Origin: Cytophagales bacterium
GTDB taxonomy: Bacteria; Bacteroidota; Bacteroidia; Cytophagales; 172606-1
Direction: 5' to 3'
NCBI GenBank assembly: GCA_030448185.1
Contig: JAUJNL010000055.1
Span: 1-41,425, forward strand
DNA: 41,425 bases
The notes beneath the pieces are model-generated. The model saw nothing but the letters and a program-made list of their open reading frames with translations. It did no database searches and was not told where the DNA came from. Both the position numbers and the translations under genes were made by a program. This document shows, piece by piece, positions 9,401-17,300 of this stretch. The number at the start of each line of letters is the position of its first letter. The first letter of the stretch is position 1.

Positions 9401-9829
9401 AGCGGGATCTTTCACTTGAAGATGCCCTTGTACCCCCCTTAAATAATTGAGGGAGGCCTTCAGAATATCCGTTCTGCCATTCGGGCTGGATAATTCGGTA
9501 TTGCTCACCGTCCCCTGAATGAAAATGGGTAAATCAGTCTGGGCCGACTTTTTAATCACTAATTCAGCCGGATGATCAGTGTTCGCCGTTAATTGGCCAA
9601 TAGTGGGGAAAGAAGATACAACCGGGTGGTTTACCATGCGTCCATTTGCGGATGAAGGACGACCTCCTTTAACTACCCTGGCCTGCAGTGATTCGGTTGA
9701 AACGGGAACGTCCCTTTTAATGGTCTTGCCGGGTAGAGCCGCGCCAGGGTGCTGGGCATATAGCCACTGACTTGCCAATAGGCTGACAATCCCACCTATC
9801 TGGATGGATCGGGTTAGAAATGTTTTCAT
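6428..9829 (-). CDS. Secreted M4 (thermolysin-like) metalloprotease with propeller and sorting domain
   Basis: This 1133-residue protein has a signal peptide (1 to about 25), an FTP/PepSY-type propeptide (about 60-290) and an M4 catalytic domain (about 300-620). Zinc-site residues are visible: H452, E453 and H456 in GHEMSHG, E476 in MNESFAD, and the catalytic His in GGVHINSG. A region of about 650-960 with repeated beta-strands looks like a TolB/WD40-type propeller. Next come a small domain resembling DUF5018 (PVTYTVTAQDGTTRTYTVTA) and a C-terminal type IX sorting domain (SLYPNPTNGPLKV to the end). It is therefore probably exported by the Por/T9SS system. Two lipoprotein genes lie directly upstream with gaps of 22 and 7 nt, suggesting one transcript. 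Confidence 0.93.
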   Translation of the reverse strand: MKTFLTRSIQIGGIVSLLASQWLYAQHPGAALPGKTIKRDVPVSTESLQARVVKGGRPSSANGRMVNHPVVSSFPTIGQLTANTDHPAELVIKKSAQTDLPIFIQGTVSNTELSSPNGRTDILKASLNYLRGVQGHLQVKDPAYEFYISETSKDDLAQSHIRMKQVYQGVEVYGGEIILHARENKINGLNGRYFPTPSLKDITPEVPESQALQAAINDLSQKTNYHVLSASQKQLLQYEQPEAQLVIYHLNNDPHTEHLTWHISIRPNFQELWEYFVDANTGKVLNQYNHTCSFADGARTTTSKDLNGANQTINSYQLGNAYYLVDASRTMFDKAKTKFPDSPVGVIMTFDANNTSTKNFKAQDITSSNNTWNDKSAVSAHTNAGKAYEYFRTVHNRNSIDGAGGNIISFVNLADEDGKGLDNASWNGKFMFYGNGRIACKPLAGGLDVAGHEMSHGVIGSTAKLEYQGQSGAMNESFADIFGAMIDSDDWTMGEDIVLKSFYPSGAMRSFIDPHNGGKSLTDEGYQPKHMSELYTGAGDNGGVHINSGIINFAYYKIATTITKQKAEKIYYRALTNYLTAKSQFVDLRLAVIQAATDIHGANSAEVAAAKKAFDEVGIYETGGKNEGPKDLPTNTGQDFILCHDAGKNESNSNTIFVVAPTGTDLKPRSKTISKNRPSITDKGDFAYFVGKDSRIKAVSLSGTAQESVVQNQPIWEQVAISKDGKHLAAITTDADTSIYVYDFDKQKWTRFMLYNPTYSGIETGGVLFADAIEWDYTGENLIYDAYNVIEKQGGANNAAKNLDYWDVGIIKVWDNKKNDFGDGTIRKLFPDLPEGVSIGNPSFSKNSPDIIAFDFMDGEEETYAIIGVDLLKSKAAVIAENNTLGFPTYSKTDDKVAYTAVSAKGDTVINVISLKADKITGTGKPTTLLNKVKWATWFTQGERKVLSAAKDITYFEFAGMNPKAVGEIKGNAITVVVPQTVELKNLIAVFTHSPDASVKVGNTAQTSGATKNDFSNPVTYTVTAQDGTTRTYTVTATKSTSTGVDDYNDISGTVSLYPNPTNGPLKVKLEEITNSRVTLEVFSSAGKLVYEQTSRPDAGELQVQLPPVATGIYYLRLTMDDKVAYKKVLVTR

Positions 9830-9851
9830 AGGTGTAAGTGGTATTTTTAAA

Positions 9852-10289
9852 TCAATTAGGTATGGTTTTGATCAGTTTATTGTAAAACTCTTGCACTTGG
9901 TTGGGGACGGTATGGTCGGCAGAACCCCAGGTGATCCGCGGAGCCGATTCGCCCTTTTGGACTTCCATAAAATAGTACAGGTTACCAGGGTGATTGAACT
10001 GAATGGTATCTAGCCTGAGTTTCTGCGCTTCCCGGAAGAGCTTTTCCGTGTGTGTTGCATTTATCCGGGCTACTTCTTTGACCTCATCGGAGAGGCCCGC
10101 GGTCTTCATTAGTTTTCCATCGGGGTGCAGAACGTAACGGTTAACCGCACCCGTGAAGCCTCCGCCATTTCCGAAACGTATTTGAGTAAATGAAGCGCCT
10201 GGTTTTGAGTCTTTTCCGGCAGCGCAGGAAGCCAGCAGGCCGCAGATAAACAGCAGTACAGTTGGAATGGAAATTTTTTTGCCGGTCAT
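9852..10289 (-). CDS. Small lipoprotein of unknown function
   Basis: This 145-residue protein has a lipoprotein signal peptide with a lipobox-like LLASC at residues 18-22. The mature part is short and contains a strand-rich segment (FTGAVNRYVLHPDGKLMK) and an Asn/His-rich middle. The family is not recognised. It lies between another lipoprotein gene (7-nt gap) and the M4 protease (22-nt gap) on the same strand, so the three are likely cotranscribed. An inhibitor or chaperone of the protease would be a guess only. Confidence 0.8.
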   Translation of the reverse strand: MTGKKISIPTVLLFICGLLASCAAGKDSKPGASFTQIRFGNGGGFTGAVNRYVLHPDGKLMKTAGLSDEVKEVARINATHTEKLFREAQKLRLDTIQFNHPGNLYYFMEVQKGESAPRITWGSADHTVPNQVQEFYNKLIKTIPN

Positions 10290-10296
10290 GGAAGGC

Positions 10297-10725
10297 TTAG
10301 GATTTAAGCTTATAAATTACTTTCCGTTCTCCGGTTTTCCCATTGCCCGTAAAGGTGAACTCAATTTCAAGTTGCGAATCACTCAGGGACAGGACATTCA
10401 CTAATGCTTCGTGAGCCGTACCTTTATCAAAGACAATCTTTTGTTCGTTGCTGGTAAACTCCCAACTGCCCGATCCGGAATCAGTACCAAGTGTAAAAGT
10501 ATACGTCCCGTCTTTTTTGAATTCAAAGCGGTAACTGCTGTAATTGGTAGTCTGATCAGGAGAATTGTTGACCAGTACGGTTTCTACCTTCCAGATTTTA
10601 CTAATCTGATCTTTTTTTCCGGCAGGTCCAGGGTTAGGACCATCGTCTTTTTTGCAGGCAGTAAAAAAAAGCAGTAATCCCAACATCCATAATGCCAGGT
10701 AAGCGGAGGTACTTTTGTTTTTCAT
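10297..10725 (-). CDS. Lipocalin-like lipoprotein
   Basis: The start is placed at ATG 10725 (MKNKSTSAYLALWMLGLLLF), because it gives a clear lipoprotein signal with lipobox FFTAC. The longer frame to 10905 would lack one. The 142-residue product has a Pro/Gly-rich linker (KKDDGPNPGPAGK), then a beta-rich domain with ISKIWKVETVLVN and YRFEFKKDGTYTFTLG. These strings are typical of the small Bacteroidota lipocalin-like/META-like lipoproteins, whose ligand is unknown. It is the first gene of the probable three-gene unit ending with the M4 protease and is divergent from the AraC gene at 10813 across 87 nt. Confidence 0.8.
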   Translation of the reverse strand: MKNKSTSAYLALWMLGLLLFFTACKKDDGPNPGPAGKKDQISKIWKVETVLVNNSPDQTTNYSSYRFEFKKDGTYTFTLGTDSGSGSWEFTSNEQKIVFDKGTAHEALVNVLSLSDSQLEIEFTFTGNGKTGERKVIYKLKS

Positions 10726-10812
10726 AAGGGGTAAGTAGTCTGTTTCGATGGGCAAAATTGCAAAGCAGCAGGCACTAAAAATTGGAAACCGACTAATCCC
10801 TTTGGAAAGTAG

Positions 10813-11484
10813 ATGAAGTATTACCAATCTAAATACTGCCTTGGATACGCCCCGGCCCTGCACATTATGGCCCCCATTATCCGGGGCGCTGACACCGATG
10901 ATCACTCCTTAGCCAGCCAGGCTTCGGGCTTGTGGGCCATTTCAGCGGGACTGGCCTTCAATTGCAAAGACGGCCAGGAGTTGCTGGAAAAGGGGATGTT
11001 GCTATATGATGCCTTGTATAGGTGGGCTAAACATTTACAGAAAGAAAAACACACCCAAAGTCCTACCGAACGGCTTTTTTTGCGGGTCTTTAACACCTAC
11101 CTCAAGCAGAAAGCTGACTCAAAGGCAAAGATGCCGGTATGGGTGAAAGAATTAAAGGAAATTATCCAGGATCAGATTGATACCAATCTAAGTCTCAGCC
11201 TCAAAGAAATTTCGGAAGGATTGAACGTGCATCCAGCCTACGTCTCCAGGGAATTCTCCAAATACTTCAATGACCTTTCGTTTGGGGAATACATCCGGAT
11301 GTTACGGATTCAAAAGGCTATCGATTTGCTTACTACTTCAGTGCATTCCTTATCGGAAATCGCCTACCTGACGGGGTTTTCCGATCAGAGCCATTTTACC
11401 CGAATTTTCAGGAAGCAAACCAGCCAGAGTCCTTCAGAGTATAGAAAAAGTTTGCAAAAAGGTAAAAAGGATTCCAAAGGTTAA
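10813..11484 (+). CDS. AraC-family transcriptional regulator
   Basis: This 223-residue protein ends in a two-helix-turn-helix AraC DNA-binding domain (about 115-215). The first helix-turn-helix is LSLKEISEGLNVHPAYVSRE; the second contains LSEIAYLTGFSDQSHFTRIF. The N-terminal 100 residues are helical and match no sensor domain I can name; the cupin fold seen in many relatives is absent. It is divergent from the lipoprotein/protease unit, so it may control it or the chromate transporter 61 nt downstream on the same strand. Which of these it regulates cannot be read from the sequence. Confidence 0.88.
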   Translation: MKYYQSKYCLGYAPALHIMAPIIRGADTDDHSLASQASGLWAISAGLAFNCKDGQELLEKGMLLYDALYRWAKHLQKEKHTQSPTERLFLRVFNTYLKQKADSKAKMPVWVKELKEIIQDQIDTNLSLSLKEISEGLNVHPAYVSREFSKYFNDLSFGEYIRMLRIQKAIDLLTTSVHSLSEIAYLTGFSDQSHFTRIFRKQTSQSPSEYRKSLQKGKKDSKG

Positions 11485-11545
11485 TAGCATTCTATTTCAA
11501 GCCCGCAAATCTGCTTATGCTTGCAGCAACCTGCTTACTTTCCCA

Positions 11546-12883
11546 ATGGAACCAACTACGATACCCGTTGAAAAACCCCGCTTCAAGGAGGCTTTCCTGT
11601 TTTGGCTTAAACTAGGCTTTATCAGCTTCGGCGGTCCGGCCGGTCAGATTGCCATCATGCACGACTACCTGGTGGACCAGAAAAAATGGATCTCCAACAG
11701 CCGGTTTCTGCACGCGCTGAATTACTGCATGCTGCTGCCCGGCCCGGAAGCCCAGCAACTGGCCATCTACATTGGTTGGCTGCTACATGGAGTAGGAGGC
11801 GGACTGGTGGCCGGTGTCTTGTTTGTATTGCCGTCGGTATTCATTCTGCTAGGCTTGAGCATGATATATGTTACCTTCGGAACCATTCCCTGGGTGTATG
11901 CCATGTTCTATGGCTTGAAAGCGGCCGTGGTAGCTATTGTTATCCTGGCCTTGATTAAAATTGGGAAGAAATCTTTGCAGGGACCATTGCACTACGCAGT
12001 AGCGGCGCTGAGTTTTATAGGCATCTACTTTCTGAATGTGCCCTTTCCCTACATCATTCTGGGAGCCATTGCCCTGGCGCTGCTGATGCTGAAGTTTGCC
12101 CCAAGTCTGCTTGCAGCCAACAAGGAGGAAACGAAGCAGGCAGCTGAGGAACGCGGGTATTATTTAAACAAAGATACGGTGGTAGAAGGTACCGGCTTCC
12201 ATGCAGGACGTCTCCTTAAACAGGTATTTGTCTTTCTGGTTTTGTGGGCCATCCCTTTCGGATTGTTCTACATTTTCACGGCCGATTATCCGTTCTGGAG
12301 CCGGTTGTCGTTGTTTTTTACCAAAGCTGCCTTTGTGACGGTGGGCGGCGCCTATGCCGTACTGCCCTACGTAGCTCAGGTTGCCGTGGAAAACCTGAAC
12401 TGGTTGTCGAGCGGAGAGATGATTGATGGACTGGCCCTGGGGGAGACTACTCCCGGACCGCTGATTATGGTGCTGGCCTTCGTGGGCTTTATGGCCGGAT
12501 ATAATTATACGAATGGTTCGCTGCTGGCGGGTACGGTAGGCCTGCTGACTACCACCTTTTTTACGTTTTTACCCTGTTTCCTTTTTATACTGGCCGGTGC
12601 TCCGATCATTGAGCGGACGCAACAGAATAAGAAGGTAAAAGCAGTGCTGGGACTGGTAACTGCCGCTGTAGTAGGAGTGGTGCTTAATTTAACGGTCTAT
12701 TTTGGCAAGGCCGTCGTATGGCCAAAGGGCTTCTCGGTCAATACGATAGACTGGTTCAGTCTGGCGTGGATTATTATTTCTTTGGTGGCCATGTACCGCT
12801 TCAAAATCGGCATGATTACCTGGATTGTAATAAGTGCCCTGGCCGGTCTGGTGCACTACTTTTCCGGATTTATCTTCGGTTAA
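11546..12883 (+). CDS. chrA: Chromate transporter, two-domain CHR family
   Basis: A 445-residue membrane protein with the duplicated CHR layout. The first half carries LGFISFGGPAGQIAIMHDYL and LLPGPEAQQLAIYIGW; the second carries KAAFVTVGGAYAVLPY and ALGETTPGPLIMVLAFVGF. These are the characteristic FGGP and PGP motifs of ChrA, an inner-membrane chromate (or sulfate-coupled anion) efflux protein. A charged loop at about 195-230 separates the halves. Length and topology are normal for the family. It lies 61 nt after the AraC gene on the same strand and may be coexpressed. Family members in strains without chromate exposure may have other anion substrates. Confidence 0.93.
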   Translation: MEPTTIPVEKPRFKEAFLFWLKLGFISFGGPAGQIAIMHDYLVDQKKWISNSRFLHALNYCMLLPGPEAQQLAIYIGWLLHGVGGGLVAGVLFVLPSVFILLGLSMIYVTFGTIPWVYAMFYGLKAAVVAIVILALIKIGKKSLQGPLHYAVAALSFIGIYFLNVPFPYIILGAIALALLMLKFAPSLLAANKEETKQAAEERGYYLNKDTVVEGTGFHAGRLLKQVFVFLVLWAIPFGLFYIFTADYPFWSRLSLFFTKAAFVTVGGAYAVLPYVAQVAVENLNWLSSGEMIDGLALGETTPGPLIMVLAFVGFMAGYNYTNGSLLAGTVGLLTTTFFTFLPCFLFILAGAPIIERTQQNKKVKAVLGLVTAAVVGVVLNLTVYFGKAVVWPKGFSVNTIDWFSLAWIIISLVAMYRFKIGMITWIVISALAGLVHYFSGFIFG

Positions 12884-13039
12884 ACGGAAATAGGAGGCTA
12901 ATATCCAACCCATTTAGATTAGTAGCCTAGCTGTGTTATTCCTCGCCACGTCTTGGTTGTTCCCTCTTTAATTCCTAACGGGCACACTAACAGCCGTATA
13001 GTCATTTTTTTGCACTGTGAAAGTCAGAGTGACATTTGA

Positions 13040-13411
13040 CTAAGACCGTGTTTCCGGTTCGTAAGCCTTATAATCAGTTAACAGATAATTAAGCAAGGCT
13101 ACCCCGAAGAAGGAGATAAAGTAACGACGGGCATTGCGCTGCTTGAGGGCACCCGTGACCCAGGGTAGTATCAGTAGGGCCGGTACAAAGGGCGTTTCTA
13201 ATTGCCCGTGGAGCCGGAGTGGGATTAGAGGTTTTAGGCCTAGCGGATGGTCGGTGAACGTGTTAATAATTCCCTGCGTAGCCGCAAAAGCGTAACAAAG
13301 ATTGCGGGCCGGACCTTTCAGATGGAACAAACTAGGGGCCAGAGCTTGCAGGGTGACAAAGCCGTAGTCAATTGCTCCGTGTGCAGTAGGGCCAATGGGT
13401 TTCAGGTTCAT
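13040..13411 (-). CDS. Small membrane protein of unknown function
   Basis: A 123-residue protein with about three or four hydrophobic segments (for example TPFVPALLILPWVTG and YFISFFGVALLNYLL). It begins MNLKPIGPTAHGAIDYGFVT; the AHGAIDY pattern is seen in short Bacteroidota membrane proteins resembling SPW-repeat proteins, but I cannot name the family with confidence. It converges on chrA (156-nt gap) and is divergent from the AraC gene at 13740. Confidence 0.65.
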   Translation of the reverse strand: MNLKPIGPTAHGAIDYGFVTLQALAPSLFHLKGPARNLCYAFAATQGIINTFTDHPLGLKPLIPLRLHGQLETPFVPALLILPWVTGALKQRNARRYFISFFGVALLNYLLTDYKAYEPETRS

Positions 13412-13739
13412 GGCAGGTCTTGGGTTGGATTGCCTTTACCCCAACGGAAGGCTCTGGCAATGGTTGCGGCTAAGAGAGTGTTTTGAAATGGATAAAAAAG
13501 GGAATTGATAGGTAAACTTGAGGTGTTCGAAGCCTTCAAGATTATGCAATTCTGTTCTCAGGAGCTAACTGAATGGAATGAAAATGCTCCAATCAATGGG
13601 AAATTATGGAAAAGAGTATTGATAGTAAAAGAAAGCGATGGCATAGTTTAGGCATGATTTGCAATGCTGTTCTTTGGATTGTCTATACTGGCAGGAGAGT
13701 AGCAAACTTTTCCTATCTTGTCGGCCAAGCTGATTCATC
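13412..13739. other. 328-nt divergent intergenic region
   Basis: This spacer lies between the divergent genes at 13411 and 13740. No open frame, hairpin or repeat stands out. It should hold the promoters of both neighbours, but no clear consensus box can be placed. Confidence 0.4.
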
Positions 13740-14525
13740 ATGAAATATTATACTATCCCGCCGGGGGCCAGTCTGCAAGGGATTGTAAACTTCTTCTGGG
13801 TAGCCGAATGCGATGGTGCACCGGAAGAATCGTTCACTTATTTCTCCACGGCCGATAGTTGTCCCAAGCTCATCTTTCCCTACCGGCTACCGGAATCAGT
13901 TATAACACCGGCTGATCGGACGTTTTTCGCTTCAGGTATCCAGGGACAAACCCAGAGCCATGGCCGGTTTGCAACCCCTAAGCAATTTGGGATGTTCGGC
14001 ATGTATTTGTTTCCTTACGCCATCCCTTCTCTGTTTGCCCTGCCTGCCAGTGCGTTAAGTAATCAGCTGCTCGGCCTGGAAACACTGCTGGGAGAGGCTG
14101 GAAAAGTGTTAGCGGAACAAATGGAAATGGCTACTGACAACGGCCAAAGGATGCGGATTATTTCCGGTTTTTTCGATCAGCAATTAAAGCGTCATTACCA
14201 CCAGGAGACCGCAATAACCCTGGCCATTCAACAGATCCGCCGGCAGCAGGGACTGGTAAATATCCGAGATTTGGCAAGCGAGTATTGTTTATCCCAGAAG
14301 CAATTTGAACGAAAGTTCCGGGAGTTATCCGGATTTATGCCGAAGTTGTACGCCCGGATTGTTCGCTTTGAAGCGGTGCTCCAAAATTACCCTACATACG
14401 AGTCTCTGACTCAGCTCGGGTATGCCTGCGGCTACTACGACCAGGCGCACTTTATTCACGACTTTAAAGCATTCTCCGGGCACCACCCCAAAAGCTACTT
14501 CGCGGCGGTACCCCAATTAGCCTGA
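13740..14525 (+). CDS. AraC-family regulator with DUF6597-like N-terminal domain
   Basis: A 261-residue regulator. Residues 1 to about 115 match the small sensor-like domain (DUF6597-type) found in many Bacteroidota AraC proteins, with ASLQGIVNFFWVAE near the start and FGMFGMYLFPYAI further on. Residues about 155-255 form the AraC helix-turn-helix pair: NIRDLASEYCLSQKQFERKF and LTQLGYACGYYDQAHFIHDF, ending in SGHHPKSYF. The two VOC genes follow on the same strand after 90 nt, so control of that pair is plausible but not shown. Confidence 0.88.
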   Translation: MKYYTIPPGASLQGIVNFFWVAECDGAPEESFTYFSTADSCPKLIFPYRLPESVITPADRTFFASGIQGQTQSHGRFATPKQFGMFGMYLFPYAIPSLFALPASALSNQLLGLETLLGEAGKVLAEQMEMATDNGQRMRIISGFFDQQLKRHYHQETAITLAIQQIRRQQGLVNIRDLASEYCLSQKQFERKFRELSGFMPKLYARIVRFEAVLQNYPTYESLTQLGYACGYYDQAHFIHDFKAFSGHHPKSYFAAVPQLA

Positions 14526-14615
14526 CCCAAGCGATAATGTCTATTTTTTACAATTTTGCCCCTTAAGCTCCTTTCTACTTTTGCCCGCAGAATAGTTAAC
14601 CCAAACGTTACTGTT

Positions 14616-15095
14616 ATGCAAGTAGAAAAAGAAAAGCTAGTCTTTGCTCCTAGTCTTTATACTTCCCTTCGGGTAAGCGATGTGGAGAGAGCAAGGGAGT
14701 TCTATCAAAAGCTTGGTTTTAAGCAAACCTTTGCCCTGTGGGGCCATCAGAACGAAACGGTGCTGTGTTTTCTGCAGTATGGCAGCCACCCCCTGATCCT
14801 GGGCAAGCTTACCGGATTGCCGTATCCGGAGACTGCCCGGGAAAAGGCAATCCAGCAGGGGCCACGCGGACTGGGCGTAAAAGTAGCGTTTAATGTACCA
14901 GATTTAGATCTTGTTTATCGCTTGTGTCAGGAAGAGCACTGTGAAATCATGATGGAGCCGATGGAAGAAGTCTGGGGCGAACGGATATTCACCTGTTTAG
15001 ATCCATCGGGGTATGAGTTACAACTCCACCAGCAAACGAAAGTAATGACCGAAGCGGAGCTGACCAAGGCCTACCGAGATGCCTGGTTGCAGTAA
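14616..15095 (+). CDS. VOC (glyoxalase/bleomycin-resistance) family protein
   Basis: The start is set at ATG 14616 (MQVEKEKLVFAPSLYTSLRV), because an in-frame ATG 60 nt earlier would add a leader unlike the family. The 159-residue protein has the VOC fold pattern: SLRVSDVERAREFYQKLGF at the N-terminus, GVKVAFNVPDLDLVYRLC in the middle, and ERIFTCLDPSGYELQLHQQ with the usual metal-site Glu near the end. Members bind metal ions and small substrates; the specific function is open. It is cotranscribed at least potentially with the AraC gene before it and the second VOC gene 73 nt after it. Confidence 0.87.
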   Translation: MQVEKEKLVFAPSLYTSLRVSDVERAREFYQKLGFKQTFALWGHQNETVLCFLQYGSHPLILGKLTGLPYPETAREKAIQQGPRGLGVKVAFNVPDLDLVYRLCQEEHCEIMMEPMEEVWGERIFTCLDPSGYELQLHQQTKVMTEAELTKAYRDAWLQ

Positions 15096-15168
15096 ATGGG
15101 CGCTATTTTCCACGGACAGCCCAACAATCAGAATAATTGTCCATTAACCCGCAACCCGTACGAACCCC

Positions 15169-15918
15169 ATGCAAACCCCTGCTTTTAAAGAAATCACCAT
15201 CCCCATACTGCCCAGCCGCGCCATTAACGAGACGCTGGCGTTTTATCAAGCCCTTGGATTCACGGTTACGTACGGGCAACAACGTCCCAACCCCTATGTC
15301 GTGATAAAGCTTCGCGGAATTGAGCTGCATTTCTTTGCTCTCAAACAACTCCAACCCGAGAATAATTTTAGTACCTGTTATATTATTGTCCAGGATATTG
15401 ATGCGCTCTACCAATCTTTCAGGGAGGGGATACGTGGCTTACTAGGTAAGCTGCCCCTCCGAGGAATCCCGAGAATTAATCCTTTAAAAGACATCCCTTC
15501 TTATGCGGTTCGTCAGTTTATCGTGGTGGACCCTTCGGGTAGCTATATACGAATCGGGGAGCCAATCCCTAAAACAGATAGCCTCGTCTATCCGGAAAAT
15601 GGTTTAGCAAGCCAGTCAGATCGTTCCTCGCTGGAATATGCCCTTGAATTAGGTATTCGTCTTGCGGATGCCAAAGGCGATTTTTTAGCGGCTGCCCAGG
15701 TGCTGGACAAGGCGCTTGCGGCTGATGATAAGCAGAATTCTCTGGCCAGCCTTCGGGCACTGGTGCTGCGTGCTGACCTGGCCATTCGCCTGAAGGAGCC
15801 TCACCTGGCCGTAAGCCTGCTTGCCGAAGCAGACGAACTAATAACCACTTTTACCGATCAATCCTTGCTTAAGGAAGAACTAAGGTTAATGAATGAACTT
15901 AGGAGCTTATTAGTCTGA
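15169..15918 (+). CDS. VOC family protein fused to a TPR-like helical tail
   Basis: Residues 1 to about 135 form a VOC domain (LPSRAINETLAFYQALGFTV, then QFIVVDPSGSYIRIGEP). Residues about 150-249 are an all-helical extension with TPR-like spacing (LEYALELGIRLADAKGDFLA, AAQVLDKALAADDKQNSLAS, LRALVLRADLAIRLKEPHLA). The fold therefore looks like a bleomycin-resistance-type binder with a protein-interaction tail. Normal VOC proteins are 120-160 residues, so the tail doubles the size. It follows the first VOC gene by 73 nt on the same strand and converges on the enolase-superfamily gene. The substrate is unknown. Confidence 0.82.
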   Translation: MQTPAFKEITIPILPSRAINETLAFYQALGFTVTYGQQRPNPYVVIKLRGIELHFFALKQLQPENNFSTCYIIVQDIDALYQSFREGIRGLLGKLPLRGIPRINPLKDIPSYAVRQFIVVDPSGSYIRIGEPIPKTDSLVYPENGLASQSDRSSLEYALELGIRLADAKGDFLAAAQVLDKALAADDKQNSLASLRALVLRADLAIRLKEPHLAVSLLAEADELITTFTDQSLLKEELRLMNELRSLLV

Positions 15919-16002
15919 TGAACATACTGCAAACCGGCTATTTGCTGTCATACTTTACTAAGAAGGGTAGGAGAGCGCTTCTGTTTCCTCCCGGCTGGGT
16001 TC

Positions 16003-17238
16003 TTACATTTTGCGGGCATTCGTCCAAAGCTGCGGGTCGTATTCAATGCCGAGACCCGGTCCGGGAGGAAGGGTAAGGTTGCCGTCTTTCACCAGAATAT
16101 GGGGATGGTACCAGGAAGGGAAATGGTCAGGCCGGGCCGGGTATTCCTGAAAGCCTTCCAGATTAGGAAGTACCGATGCCAAATGCAGAAAGGGCGCTTC
16201 CAGGGGATCGGCTTTGGGGCTGTGCGGGGCAATAGTCATTCCGGCTTTGGCCGCTAGTTGGGCCACCCGAAAAGCCCTTATGATCCCACCGTTATAATAT
16301 ACATCGGGCTGCACCACATCGTAGACCCGCTGGTTGATAATGTCCCGAAACCGGAAAATACTCGTATCCTGTTCGCCACCGGCCACCTTCAGCTTCTTCA
16401 ATGCCGCCGTTACCTTGCGGTTGGCCTCGTAATCTTCCCAGGGGCAAGGTTCTTCGAAGATGGCTACGCCGTGGTCTTCGAGCATTCTTCCGGTTTCGAT
16501 GCCTGCTGCTACCGAGTAGGAGCTGTTGGAGTCAGCATAAATGGTGATGGAATCGCCCAGGGTTTTACGCAACTGCGGGATGAGCAGGCGGGTTCGTTTT
16601 TCATCTTCGGGGGTGTTTTTCATTCGGCCCCCTACTTTCACTTTAATGGCTTTGGCTCCGGTCTGGGATAGTTTCTGGGCTAATTCGGCAGCTTCCTGCT
16701 CAGGGGTGGTTTCCCGGGTGAGACTCGACAGGTACACGGGAATGGCGGCTCTGACCTGCTTGCCCAGCAACTGGTGAACGGGTTGATTGGCTATTTTCCC
16801 CAGCATGTCCCAGAGGGCAATTTCTACGTGTCCCACGCAGTTCCAGAAGGGCATACCGGCGTATTTGTAGTGGCTGTTCACGCGATACACTTCATCCACG
16901 AGAAATTCAAGATCCCTGGCGTCTTTGCCGGTAAAGAACGGTGCCACCATGCCGTTAACCATGGAATACAGATTCTCCATCCGCTGGTTGCACTGGGTAA
17001 TGCCTACCACTCCGTCTTTAGAAGTAACCCGCAGGAACAACTCCTTGCCGGCCCGCACGATTTCTACCGAAGCAATGGGAACCGGATTCTTAAATACCTG
17101 GTGCAGATTAAACAGCGTAGGAGTTTGTTCCGCGGTATCGGGCCAATGATTGGTTCCCGCGAGTAAGACCGGTGAAAGGGTGGCCAGCAAACCCGTTTGG
17201 GCAGTAATGTTGAGGAATTGGCGGCGGTTGAGTTTCAT
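16003..17238 (-). CDS. Exported enolase-superfamily enzyme (mandelate racemase type)
   Basis: A 411-residue protein beginning with a Tat-like signal (LNRRQFLNITAQTGLLATLS), so it is probably exported folded. The rest is a mandelate racemase/muconate lactonizing enzyme barrel. Likely active-site residues are K199 and K201 (AIKVKVG), the metal ligands D236 (YADSN), E262 (IFEEPC) and E288 (GGEQD), and D312 (VQPDVYYNGG) with H339 (IAPHSP). This KxK plus His/Asp pattern fits the mandelate racemase subgroup, often acid-sugar dehydratases or epimerases. The exact substrate cannot be read. It lies 62 nt after the WD40 gene on the same strand, suggesting cotranscription. Confidence 0.88.
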   Translation of the reverse strand: MKLNRRQFLNITAQTGLLATLSPVLLAGTNHWPDTAEQTPTLFNLHQVFKNPVPIASVEIVRAGKELFLRVTSKDGVVGITQCNQRMENLYSMVNGMVAPFFTGKDARDLEFLVDEVYRVNSHYKYAGMPFWNCVGHVEIALWDMLGKIANQPVHQLLGKQVRAAIPVYLSSLTRETTPEQEAAELAQKLSQTGAKAIKVKVGGRMKNTPEDEKRTRLLIPQLRKTLGDSITIYADSNSSYSVAAGIETGRMLEDHGVAIFEEPCPWEDYEANRKVTAALKKLKVAGGEQDTSIFRFRDIINQRVYDVVQPDVYYNGGIIRAFRVAQLAAKAGMTIAPHSPKADPLEAPFLHLASVLPNLEGFQEYPARPDHFPSWYHPHILVKDGNLTLPPGPGLGIEYDPQLWTNARKM

Positions 17239-17300
17239 GGGTATATAGCAGGATCAAAAGTAGCCTTTATCAGTGGTTAATCTTGAGCGGTCTTTTCCAA

